The notes below the pieces were generated by a model, which saw nothing but the letters and a program-made list of their open reading frames with translations, did no database searches and was not told the origin of the DNA. From Bordetella parapertussis (lineage in GTDB: Bacteria; Pseudomonadota; Gammaproteobacteria; Burkholderiales; Burkholderiaceae_B), in the NCBI GenBank assembly GCA_945862495.1, contig CAMAYM010000074.1, forward strand, positions 1 to 12,688: DNA of 12,688 bases. The letters run 5' to 3'. The position numbers were made by a program, and so were the translations under genes. Shown one piece after another: positions 1-6,782 of the stretch. The stretch's first letter is position 1, and every line of letters starts with the position of its first letter.

Positions 1-346
1 CTTTGCTGCGTGACCAATCTGGCCATTTCGAACGCACGGCAAAAGCAATATTGCCGCTCACCGTCATCCAAGGCATCAACGCGTGGGACTGGAACACAAC
101 ACCACGATCCAAACTCGGTCCATTGATTTCACGACCATCAATAAAGGAATGACCGTCTGTCGGCGCCTCCAGTCCAGCTAACACATTCAAAATCGTCGTT
201 TTGCCACATCCCGAATGACCAATGATGCATACGAACTCACCCCGATCAATCGTAAAATTCACATCATCAAAGACAACCAACTCATTTGCATTGCCCACGC
301 CTGGAAAGGCCTTGCGCAGTCCTTGGACTTGTAGAAAATTTTGCAT
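1..346 (-). CDS. nrtD: Nitrate-type ABC transporter ATPase, N-terminal part (cut by window edge)
   Basis: This is the ATP-hydrolysing subunit of a nitrate/nitrite/cyanate-type importer, a cytoplasmic protein that powers the permease encoded just upstream. The first 115 residues are visible, starting MQNFLQVQGLRKAF. The Walker A motif GHSGCGKTT lies near residue 45, followed by GLEAPTDGH. The Q-loop region reads VVFQSHALMPWMTV, and the 'ALMPWMTV...NIAFAVRSKWPDWS' pattern is typical of the NrtD/TauB/SsuB group and closest in feel to NrtD. The signature motif and Walker B lie beyond the left edge. The start is well supported, because AAAGGAG sits about 8 bases before the ATG. The gap to nrtB is 20 bases, so the two are co-transcribed. 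Whether this is a single-domain NrtD or an NrtC-like protein with an extra binding domain cannot be seen. The proteobacterial name nasD is equivalent. Confidence 0.88.
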   Translation of the reverse strand, partial: MQNFLQVQGLRKAFPGVGNANELVVFDDVNFTIDRGEFVCIIGHSGCGKTTILNVLAGLEAPTDGHSFIDGREINGPSLDRGVVFQSHALMPWMTVSGNIAFAVRSKWPDWSRSK

Positions 347-366
347 TGCGCGTACTCCTTTCACAC

Positions 367-1209
367 TTAATCTTTATAGGTCACGGCTTTTTGCAGATGT
401 GCAAAACAGAGGTCTAGCAACATACCAATTACACCGATCATCAAGACGGCCACTAAGATGTTTGCGATCGACAAGTTGTTCCACTCGTTCCACACGAAAT
501 AGCCAATTCCCGTTCCACCTACCAACATCTCGGCTGCCACGATCACGAGCCATGCAATACCAATTGAAATACGCATGCCCGTCATGATGGTGGGTGCCGC
601 AGCCGGCAAGATGACGAAAAATGCTTTACGCAGAGGGCTGACCTCAAGCGTACGTGAGACGTCGATCCATTCCTTGCGGACAGAGGCCACACCAAAGGCG
701 GTGTTAATCAGCATCGGCCAAATCGAACAAATAAAAATCACGAACACGGCCGACACATTCGAGTCCTTGAGCGTAAAGAGCGCAAGAGGCATCCATGCCA
801 GTGGCGAAATCGGCTTGAGAATCTGGATGAAAGGATCCAGTGCTTGGAAAAACAACCGAGACATTCCAATCAAAAACCCGAGCGGCACTGCAACAAGGGC
901 CGCGAGTCCAAATCCAAGCGCCACCCGAGATACGGACCACGCAAGCTGAATGCCGATGCCCTTGTCGTTGGCACCCCGATCGTAAAAAGGATCGGACAGG
1001 TGTTCAACTAACTTGGCACCCACATCTAGCGGACCGGGGAATGTGGACTTTTGACCTGTTGCAGCGGCTGCGCCAACGAGCTTTGCGTACTCGTCATCTA
1101 CGACCTGAGTACCTTGCGTTGGCATGGTGGCGATTTGCCAAAACAACAGGAAAATCGCCAAGACTAAAACCGACAACACTAAAGCTCTCGTACGTTCGTG
1201 ACGCATCAT
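367..1209 (-). CDS. nrtB: Nitrate-type ABC transporter permease NrtB
   Basis: Inner-membrane permease subunit of the nitrate-type importer, 280 residues, the usual length for NrtB/NasE. An N-terminal membrane segment lies at about residues 10-28. It is followed by a periplasmic loop with 'KSTFPGPLDVG', which is common in this family. The BPD transport core (about residues 85-275) has several hydrophobic helices. The cytoplasmic ATPase-contact loop is visible as 'DVSRTLEVSPLRKAFFVILPAAAP', and 'KPISPLAWMPLALF' is a family hallmark. Only 2 bases separate it from the nrtA stop, so translation is probably coupled. Two adjacent ATG codons (at 1209 and 1206) could each be the start, and neither has a strong ribosome site. 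Taurine or sulfonate permeases are relatives, but the partners and promoter favour nitrate. Confidence 0.9.
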   Translation of the reverse strand: MMRHERTRALVLSVLVLAIFLLFWQIATMPTQGTQVVDDEYAKLVGAAAATGQKSTFPGPLDVGAKLVEHLSDPFYDRGANDKGIGIQLAWSVSRVALGFGLAALVAVPLGFLIGMSRLFFQALDPFIQILKPISPLAWMPLALFTLKDSNVSAVFVIFICSIWPMLINTAFGVASVRKEWIDVSRTLEVSPLRKAFFVILPAAAPTIMTGMRISIGIAWLVIVAAEMLVGGTGIGYFVWNEWNNLSIANILVAVLMIGVIGMLLDLCFAHLQKAVTYKD

Positions 1210-1211
1210 TT

Positions 1212-2585
1212 TTATACTCTCTTGATCGCAAAGCTGTTGATGTATTCTTTCGGTTTACTGGCATCAAACACCTTGCCCATCACAATGATTTTCTTACTAC
1301 CGGGAGCCGGCACAGTTAATCCAGCCTGCTCCATCGCACGGCGTGCATCGGTCGCTAAAAATACATCTTGTGCAATTTTTTGATAGTCGACCTCGCCTTT
1401 GACCTGTCCCCAACGCTGCATTTGCGTCATGATCCAAACCGCAAAAGACTCCCAGGGCATTGGGTCAAAGCCGATGCGATCTGGTACTTTTTTCACATTT
1501 CCCAAACCGTCTGCATAGGTGCCCGTCAAGACTTGTTCGACCACGGTCAACGGCTGATTGAGGTAATTTGGGGTATGAATCGCAGCTGCAATTTCCTTAC
1601 GGTTTTCAGCTTTTTGTGCGTAGGCGGTTGCCTCAACAATCGCACGCAACAACGCACTATAGGTGTTTGGATTAGCCGTCATAAATTCTTTGCTTGCTGC
1701 AAACGCGCAGCAGGGGTGGCCATCCCAAAGCTCTTTAGACAAAATGTGAATAAATCCTACGCCATCAAATACGGCGCGCTGATTAACAGGATCGGGCGCT
1801 AAAAAACCGTCAATATTATCTGCACGTAAGTTTGCGACCATCTCCGGAGGCGGCACTACACGGATCTGCACATCACGATCAGGATCGATACCATTCTCTG
1901 CCAAGTAGTAACGCAGCAAATAGTTATGCATCGAATAATCAAATGGCACCGCAAACTTAAAGCCTTTCCAGTCCTTAGGATTACGCTTGTCCTTATGTCG
2001 CATCGCAAGGGTAATCGCCTGTCCGTTAATGTTTTCAATTGCAGGAACGGTGTAAGGCGTAGGCGTTGCACCTGCCCCCATTGAAATGGCAAGAGGCATA
2101 GGTGACAGCATATGTGCCGCGTCGTATTCTTTATTGAGCGCCTTATCACGCACAACTGCCCAGCCCGCTGTTTTTACCACCTCGACGTTTAGACCCTGCT
2201 TGTTATAAAAGCCCATGGGATCCGCCATGATTATGGGTGTCGCGCATGTGATTGGGATAAAGCCAACTTTTAGATTGGTCTTTTCTAATTTACCGCCTTG
2301 CGCAAAGGCTTCTTTAGCAAAGGCAAGAGGAAAGATCGAAGAAATCGCGGCAAGTGCAGTCGGTGCGCCCACTGCTTGCAAAAATCGACGGCGCATGTCG
2401 TCTTGAGGAAATATCGCACGCATGACAGCTTGCTCAACGACCCGGTCACCCAATGCCTCGGAAGAACGATCACGCATTTCACTCGACGCAGAGTGACTCG
2501 CCTCATGCTCTGCAGCTGAAGCATGTTGACCGCAGGAACAGCGCAAGCGAAGCTTTGAATCAAATGGATTAGAGAAGATCGACAT
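1212..2585 (-). CDS. nrtA: Nitrate-type ABC transporter substrate-binding protein NrtA (Tat signal)
   Basis: Periplasmic binding protein of the NrtA/CmpA/CynA family, expected to capture nitrate, nitrite or possibly cyanate and deliver it to NrtB. The ATG at 2585 is preferred over an in-frame GTG at 2594, because the AGGGG ribosome site overlaps that GTG and is well spaced for the ATG. This gives 457 residues starting MSIFSNPFDS. A twin-arginine signal, RRRFLQAVG at about residues 65-73, precedes a hydrophobic stretch and a likely cleavage after AFAQ (about 96). The protein is therefore probably exported folded by Tat. The mature part carries 'KVGFIPITCATPIIMADPMG', a family motif near the ligand pocket. 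Before the Tat motif lie about 64 residues containing the motif CSCGQH (Cys16, Cys18, His21), followed by His27 and His31. The gene is first in its operon, behind a sigma-54 promoter. The main uncertainty is which oxyanion is bound. Confidence 0.9.
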   Translation of the reverse strand: MSIFSNPFDSKLRLRCSCGQHASAAEHEASHSASSEMRDRSSEALGDRVVEQAVMRAIFPQDDMRRRFLQAVGAPTALAAISSIFPLAFAKEAFAQGGKLEKTNLKVGFIPITCATPIIMADPMGFYNKQGLNVEVVKTAGWAVVRDKALNKEYDAAHMLSPMPLAISMGAGATPTPYTVPAIENINGQAITLAMRHKDKRNPKDWKGFKFAVPFDYSMHNYLLRYYLAENGIDPDRDVQIRVVPPPEMVANLRADNIDGFLAPDPVNQRAVFDGVGFIHILSKELWDGHPCCAFAASKEFMTANPNTYSALLRAIVEATAYAQKAENRKEIAAAIHTPNYLNQPLTVVEQVLTGTYADGLGNVKKVPDRIGFDPMPWESFAVWIMTQMQRWGQVKGEVDYQKIAQDVFLATDARRAMEQAGLTVPAPGSKKIIVMGKVFDASKPKEYINSFAIKRV

Positions 2586-2625
2586 AATGAGCACCCCTGT
2601 GTAGAAACTCGGTACAGGGACTCAA

Positions 2626-2640
2626 GCAAGATGCGTGCCA
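2626..2640 (-). promoter_or_regulatory. Sigma-54 promoter of nrtA operon
   Basis: On the minus strand the sequence TGGCACGCATCTTGC matches the sigma-54 (RpoN) consensus TGGCACG-N4-TTGC at every defined position, with exactly 10 bases between the GG and GC elements. The transcript should start near 2614, leaving a leader of about 30 bases before the ATG at 2585. Promoters of this type need an enhancer-binding activator. The upstream NtrC-like sites supply a candidate. Confidence 0.87.
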
Positions 2641-2655
2641 AGCACTCACGCTCAT

Positions 2656-2675
2656 AAAAAAGAGCGCTTTAGCGC
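2656..2675 (-). terminator. Possible weak intrinsic terminator behind the Ugp-type operon
   Basis: Read on the minus strand, GCGCTAAAGCGC (a 4-5 bp all-GC/AT-closed stem with a tiny loop) is followed by TCTTTTTT. This could end transcripts leaving the phosphodiesterase-like gene (stop at 2805) before they run into nrtA. The stem is short for an efficient terminator, so it may be only partial. It lies between the activator sites and the sigma-54 promoter, where it would not hinder nrt initiation. Confidence 0.35.
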
Positions 2676-2703
2676 AATATTGATTCAAAGGCTCGTTGCT
2701 TTG

Positions 2704-2718
2704 GCACCAGGACAGTGC
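2704..2718 (-). promoter_or_regulatory. Predicted NtrC enhancer site (strong)
   Basis: On the minus strand GCACTGTCCTGGTGC fits the enterobacterial NtrC pattern GCAC-N7-GTGC, including the full TGGTGC half-site. Its centre lies about 97 bases upstream of the predicted sigma-54 transcript start, a normal enhancer distance (glnA sites in E. coli lie at about -108 and -140). The position and the nitrogen-uptake role of the operon support the call. Binding is inferred. Confidence 0.62.
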
Positions 2719-2744
2719 GCACGCCCGACTCAAGGGAAAGTGAA

Positions 2745-2759
2745 GCACCGCAATGGCGC
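2745..2759 (-). promoter_or_regulatory. Predicted second NtrC site (weaker)
   Basis: On the minus strand GCGCCATTGCGGTGC matches GCAC-N7-GTGC with one mismatch in the left half. Its centre is 41 bases (about four helical turns) from the stronger site, putting both on the same face of the helix, and about 138 bases upstream of the predicted start. It overlaps a small imperfect stem-loop (TGGCG...CGCCA, 2754-2769), so part of the symmetry may have another cause. Confidence 0.35.
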
Positions 2760-2804
2760 TAAAACGCCAATCTAGTGCTGCAACTTGGGATCGGGTTCAC
2801 TCAA

Positions 2805-3659
2805 TCAGTCTTTCAGAGTTAACAAAACAGGCTGATGATCAGATACCTGTGTCAATTGATCGACGATCAACGCTTGCACCCGAGTTGAAAGAGTCGGGCT
2901 CAAGAAAAAGAAATCACACCCCACCGGCTCAGGCCCGTACGTGCGATCAAAAATTCTAAACGTTGCAGGATAAGGCTTTGAGGAATCCAAAACACTCCAA
3001 GCATTGATAAAGCGCCCCGCTTCGCCAGGCGCTGTCATCGTCGCGTGCTCAACACTCGAAGATTCAAAGTTAAAGTCCCCACATAGGACTGCGTCCATTG
3101 TGTGGGGCTTGGCCTGATATGGACTACCTGCGATGACTTCAGGGGGATGCGATGCAAGCGCGCAGGCATCGAGATGAATTGCACGACAGGCACTCACCTG
3201 AGCGAGGCGCGCAGTAGCGTTGTAGTACTCAAGATGGGAGGTCATCACGCGCACGGGACCCCATGCTGCTTGCACGGTACACACTAAGCATATCCGTCGC
3301 ATACTCGGCGTATTTGTCTCACCCATGTGAACAGGATCTGGCAATAAAATCTGCTCTACCAAGCGAACAGGCAGCCTGGAGGCAATGAGATTGCCAAATT
3401 GCTGACGATAAGTCCCGCAGGCGGATAACTCATCGACTGCCGCACCAAAGAACACTTCATAACCAGGCATCAACGCACGCACTCGCGCCACTTGATCTGC
3501 AGGCGTTTCACCCGTCAGTGCGTTGTAATTTACGCTGACCTCCTGCAGGCACAGCACATCAAAGTCTCCAATTTCACGTGCTTTATCCAAAACACGCTCG
3601 ATATCGACCACTCCATCAAGCCCCTTAAACCACTGGACGTTCCATGTCAGGATTTTCAT
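2805..3659 (-). CDS. EEP-fold phosphohydrolase (endonuclease/exonuclease/phosphatase family)
   Basis: A 284-residue metal-dependent phosphodiesterase or phosphatase of the EEP superfamily, filling a whole single domain. All expected active-site elements are visible: Asn7 in LTWNVQW, the metal ligand Glu40 in LCLQEV, His142 in TSHLE, Asp195 and Asn197 in CGDFN, Asp249 in GCDFFFLS and the terminal Ser-Asp-His at 273-275. No signal peptide or membrane segment is seen, so it is likely cytoplasmic. Its ATG overlaps the stop of the ugpE-like permease by 4 bases (ATGA), showing translational coupling to a sugar-phosphate-type transporter. By position it corresponds to UgpQ of E. coli, a glycerophosphodiesterase of an unrelated fold. 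The inference is that it cleaves the imported phosphodiester, but substrate cannot be read from sequence. EEP members also include DNA repair nucleases and sphingomyelinases. Confidence 0.85.
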   Translation of the reverse strand: MKILTWNVQWFKGLDGVVDIERVLDKAREIGDFDVLCLQEVSVNYNALTGETPADQVARVRALMPGYEVFFGAAVDELSACGTYRQQFGNLIASRLPVRLVEQILLPDPVHMGETNTPSMRRICLVCTVQAAWGPVRVMTSHLEYYNATARLAQVSACRAIHLDACALASHPPEVIAGSPYQAKPHTMDAVLCGDFNFESSSVEHATMTAPGEAGRFINAWSVLDSSKPYPATFRIFDRTYGPEPVGCDFFFLSPTLSTRVQALIVDQLTQVSDHQPVLLTLKD

Positions 3660-4516
3660 TTGATACCCGCCCGCATAAAAGATTGGACAAACTGACGCTG
3701 GAAAATTAAAAAACCCAATAACAATGGTGCTGACGTCAACAAGGTTGCTGCAGTAATGATGGACCAGTCGATTCCCTGATCGGTAGAAGAAAACACCTGC
3801 AAACCTACCGTCAGAGGACGTGACTCGACTGAGTTGCTCACCACCAATGGCCAGAGGAAATTATTCCAGTGATAGCTGACGGATACGAGTGCAAAGGCGA
3901 GATAGGTCGGTTTAGCCAAAGGTATATAGACATGGCGTAGCACCTGCAGTGCAGTCGCCCCCTCCATCTGAGCGGCCTCAATCAACTCTTTAGGAATTGT
4001 CTTGAACGTCTGACGCAGTAAAAAAATTGCAAAGGCTGAGGCAAAGTATGGCAATCCAATACCAAACAACGTATCAACCAATCCTAGCTGAGAGAGCGTC
4101 TGGTAATTTCTCACAATCAAGATTTCAGGCATCACCATAAGCTGGACAAGCATTAGTGAAAAAAGAATATTTTTTCCAAAAAACTCATACCGTGCAAAAG
4201 CATACGCCGCAAAGGTGCACAACACTAACTGAATCAACAAAATCAGCGTGACAAGCAAGGTCGTATTTAAAAAATATCGCGCAAAAGGTGCTGCCTCCCA
4301 AGCAGCAACAAAATTATGAAGGGTCAGCGGTGCGTCCCAGATTAATTTGGTCGCAAACTCCGAAGGATGAAATGCGGCCCAACACGCATAAAGCAACGGC
4401 GAAATCCAACAGATTGCCAGTATCCATGCCCCCATCGTCGAAAGGAAGCCGGCAGGCTGCCCCAGCGCAGTCGTTGCCTGTCGGCTTTGTATAGCGGGTG
4501 AAGTCATTGCGTTCAT
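3656..4516 (-). CDS. ugpE: Ugp-type ABC transporter permease, UgpE/MalG-like
   Basis: Second inner-membrane permease of a carbohydrate/glycerol-phosphate-type importer (CUT1 family), 286 residues. It has about six hydrophobic helices, the first near residues 26-47. The cytoplasmic EAA loop, which docks on the ATPase, reads EAAQMEGATALQVLRHVYIP at about residues 180-199. 'SVSYHWNNFLWPLVV' and 'PLTVGLQVF' further on are typical of MalG/UgpE proteins. The ATG at 4516 overlaps the stop of the upstream permease by one base (TGATG). A second ATG three codons in is an alternative start. The downstream hydrolase overlaps by 4 bases. The symbol is assigned by family resemblance and operon partners; another polyol- or sugar-phosphate substrate is possible. 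Confidence 0.83.
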   Translation of the reverse strand: MNAMTSPAIQSRQATTALGQPAGFLSTMGAWILAICWISPLLYACWAAFHPSEFATKLIWDAPLTLHNFVAAWEAAPFARYFLNTTLLVTLILLIQLVLCTFAAYAFARYEFFGKNILFSLMLVQLMVMPEILIVRNYQTLSQLGLVDTLFGIGLPYFASAFAIFLLRQTFKTIPKELIEAAQMEGATALQVLRHVYIPLAKPTYLAFALVSVSYHWNNFLWPLVVSNSVESRPLTVGLQVFSSTDQGIDWSIITAATLLTSAPLLLGFLIFQRQFVQSFMRAGIK

Positions 4517-5388
4517 CAGTAATGCGCCCGACGATCAAGTAAAAAAAACTGCAGCAACCCCACAACCGCAAGAATCAGCAGCAGCACTGCAGTCAGTGCA
4601 GATGCGTAACCACGATCCCAAAAGCTAAATCCTACCTCGTACAAGTAAAACAACAATAATGAGGTCGCATTATCCGGACCACCCTTGGTCATCACGATAA
4701 TATGGTCGACCATTCGAAACGCATTGATCAAAGCATTAACCAAGACAAAGATTGTGGTGGGCATCAACAATGGCCACTGAATTCTGCGAAAGAAACACCA
4801 ACGACTCGCCCCTTCGATTTGAGCAGCCTCTTGGTAGCTTGGGCTCAAGGTCTGCAAAGCAGCCAAATAGAAAATCATAAAAAATCCGGCTTCCTTCCAG
4901 ATGGCGACAACGATCACTGAACCAAGTGCTAACTGCGGATCTCCGAGCCAATTTTGACTGGCAAAGCCAACTAGTCCCAGGACTTGATTGATCAATCCAT
5001 ATCCGGGTGTATAAAAAAATATCCAAATATTCGCCACGGCAATCATGGGCAATACCGTGGGTAGAAAAAATGACAAGCGTAAAAACTGACGGCCGGCAAT
5101 TTTTTCATTGACCCATAACGCCATTGCAATCGAAAGCCCCATCGACAAAGGAATGGTGGCCATCGCAAACCAAAGATTGTTGAATAAAGACTTCCAAAAA
5201 TTAGGATCCTCCATCATCACCTGGTAGTTTTCGATTCCCACAAAAACTGCCGCTCGCCCCGCACGCGGTGTCGACATCAGACTATCGATCAAGGTCCCAA
5301 TCGCCGGGTAATGCGTAAAGCCCACCAAAAAAACGAAGGCCGGCAATAACAATAAATACGCGTGAATGTGACGTGATGAAATGGTCAT
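4516..5388 (-). CDS. ugpA: Ugp-type ABC transporter permease, UgpA/MalF-like
   Basis: First inner-membrane permease of the importer, 290 residues with about six helices and no large extra domain, as in UgpA. The N-terminal helix begins at about residue 10 (AYLLLLPAFVFLVGF). The EAA loop EAAQIEGASRWCFFRRIQWP is at about residues 187-206. 'MTKGGPDNATSLLLFYLYE', a CUT1 permease hallmark, follows. It pairs with the next gene to form the membrane channel. No convincing ribosome site precedes the ATG at 5388; the leader there is AT-rich (AAAATTTTAAAT). It lies behind a strong hairpin after ugpB. Both features suggest lower expression than the binding protein, which is the usual stoichiometry. Confidence 0.84.
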   Translation of the reverse strand: MTISSRHIHAYLLLLPAFVFLVGFTHYPAIGTLIDSLMSTPRAGRAAVFVGIENYQVMMEDPNFWKSLFNNLWFAMATIPLSMGLSIAMALWVNEKIAGRQFLRLSFFLPTVLPMIAVANIWIFFYTPGYGLINQVLGLVGFASQNWLGDPQLALGSVIVVAIWKEAGFFMIFYLAALQTLSPSYQEAAQIEGASRWCFFRRIQWPLLMPTTIFVLVNALINAFRMVDHIIVMTKGGPDNATSLLLFYLYEVGFSFWDRGYASALTAVLLLILAVVGLLQFFLLDRRAHY

Positions 5389-5414
5389 ATTTAAAATTTT
5401 GCTGAGGCGGTTCA

Positions 5415-5455
5415 GGCGATCATCGTACGCACATGATGATCGCCCCCCCTTTTTT
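5415..5455. repeat. 10-bp inverted repeat between ugpB and ugpA, with C/T tract
   Basis: The arms GGCGATCATC (5415-5424) and GATGATCGCC (5435-5444) are perfect complements around a 10-base loop. On the plus strand the stem is followed by a C run and six T (to 5455), resembling an intrinsic terminator facing into ugpB from the antisense side. In the operon's own direction (minus) the stem has no U-tract after it. There it is better read as an intercistronic hairpin that shields the 3' end of ugpB mRNA from decay or dampens transcription into ugpA, as known for binding-protein operons such as malE-malF. Either role is inferred. Confidence 0.72.
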
Positions 5456-5457
5456 AA

Positions 5458-6738
5458 TTACTTATATTTACGCAGCAGACGATCAGCTTCGGCCTGAGCA
5501 TCCTTAAGTGCTTGTGCAGGCGTTTTGGCACCGGTCAATGCCGCTTGCAAGCCATCGTTCAGTGCTTTAGTCACACGCTGATTGTCGTGAGTCGACAACT
5601 CTGCAACGGCAAAAGGCAGTTGATCACGAGCGACCAGTGCAGGAGGAAATTCAGCCGCATATTTTTTCAATGCAGATGTTTCATAGGCTGCGGGAGAAAC
5701 TGCCACATAACCTGTATCAATACTCCACTGAGCGGCACGCTCTGGCTGTGTGAGCCATTTCGCAAACTTGTAAGCGCCCTCTTGCTCAGCAGACGAGGCT
5801 TTAGAGAAAATAAAGAAATTTCCACCACCAGTAGGCGAACCACGACGCTTGCCTTCAGGCAACATGGCTACACCGAAATCAAACTTTGCGTTGCTGCGGA
5901 TGTTGGTCAAATTCCCTGTCGTCGTCCAGATCATGGCGGCTTTCTTTTCCATAAAGTCGCGGGGAGTTGTGCCCCACTGCACCACACCAGGTGGATGGAT
6001 GCCGTATTTTTTGGACAGATCTACCCAATATTGCAAAGCTTCTACGGCCTTAGGATCGTCATACTTGACCTGATTGCCTGATGCATTTGCAAGGATCGCA
6101 TCGTTCTGTGTGCTGAAGCCCTGAAATAACCAGTAGGGGAAGCCACTTGAAGGCACCTGGATGCCCCATTGCGTGACATTTCCATTGGAATCTTTTTTGG
6201 TGAGCTTTTGTCCCATGCTGATTGTTTCAGCCCAGTTTTTAGGCGGGGTATTAGGATCTAAACCCGCTTCTTTAAACAGCTCTTTATTCCAATACAAGAC
6301 AACTGTAGAACGCTGAAACGGAATACCCCAAATCTTGTTGTCGAACTGACCATTTAACAGAAAAGCTGGGAAAAAGCTTTTCATCCAAGCACGGTCTTCA
6401 TCTGTTTTAACAAACTTGTCGATCGGTTTGATGGCGCCTTCATCGGCAAGCGTAAAGGTATCCGTTGACAACAAAATCGCTGCGGTAGGCGGCTTGCCTG
6501 CCTTGTGGGCCGTCAAGGCTTTGACGATGGTCTCCTGATAGGTACCAGAGTAAACAGGTGTGACTTTATAGTCAGGATAGGCTTTGTTGAAATCTGTCGC
6601 ATACTCATCAATGATCTTTGTGATCGGACCGCCTACAGCGATTGGAAAATAAAACGACACCTCGGTTTTGCTGAATGCAGTTGCACTCAGACAAACACCA
6701 GCAGCCACCAACGCTGCGCGACTCAAGAGTTTATTCAT
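5458..6738 (-). CDS. ugpB: Ugp-type ABC transporter substrate-binding protein
   Basis: Periplasmic solute-binding protein (type 1 family), 426 residues, close to the usual length of UgpB. A Sec signal peptide is clear: MNKLLSRAALVAAGVCLSATAFS, cleaved near residue 23. Segments recalling UgpB include 'FNKAYPDYKVTPVYSGTYQE' near the N-terminus and 'LYWNKELFKEAGLDPNTPPK' mid-protein. Others are 'NLTNIRSNAKFDFGVAMLPEG', 'TGYVAVSPAAYE' and the C-terminal 'KTPAQALKDAQAEADRLLRK'. The expected ligand is glycerol-3-phosphate or a glycerophosphodiester such as glycerophosphocholine, but this is family inference. The start is supported by AAGGAGA 7 bases before the ATG. It lies 44 bases after the ATPase gene and is followed by a stem-loop. 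Confidence 0.83.
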   Translation of the reverse strand: MNKLLSRAALVAAGVCLSATAFSKTEVSFYFPIAVGGPITKIIDEYATDFNKAYPDYKVTPVYSGTYQETIVKALTAHKAGKPPTAAILLSTDTFTLADEGAIKPIDKFVKTDEDRAWMKSFFPAFLLNGQFDNKIWGIPFQRSTVVLYWNKELFKEAGLDPNTPPKNWAETISMGQKLTKKDSNGNVTQWGIQVPSSGFPYWLFQGFSTQNDAILANASGNQVKYDDPKAVEALQYWVDLSKKYGIHPPGVVQWGTTPRDFMEKKAAMIWTTTGNLTNIRSNAKFDFGVAMLPEGKRRGSPTGGGNFFIFSKASSAEQEGAYKFAKWLTQPERAAQWSIDTGYVAVSPAAYETSALKKYAAEFPPALVARDQLPFAVAELSTHDNQRVTKALNDGLQAALTGAKTPAQALKDAQAEADRLLRKYK

Positions 6739-6782
6739 GCACTTCTCCTTAACGGTTTAAGTCAACGATTTACTTCAAAGGC

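Noticed and set aside
840..1319. Plus-strand open frame of 159 residues across nrtB/nrtA
   Set aside because: It is antisense to conserved permease sequence, spans a gene junction and shows no recognisable family feature.
2586..2594. GTG at 2594 as the nrtA start
   Set aside because: The AGGGG ribosome site overlaps this GTG, while the ATG at 2585 has correct spacing and gives the family-typical MSxFSNP start.
2676..2690. IHF site between the NtrC sites and the nrt promoter
   Set aside because: AATCAA on the minus strand (2680-2685) matches half of the consensus, but the TTR element after four bases is missing, so it is too weak to list.
2701..2718. A plus-strand sigma-54 promoter from TGGCAC at 2702
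   Set aside because: The GG-GC spacing is 12 instead of 10 bases and no plus-strand gene follows; the symmetry is better explained as an NtrC site.
5512..6081. Plus-strand open frame of 189 residues inside ugpB
   Set aside because: It is antisense to a clearly coding, signal-peptide-bearing binding protein. It is rich in Cys and Arg without any domain, and is a shadow of the real gene.
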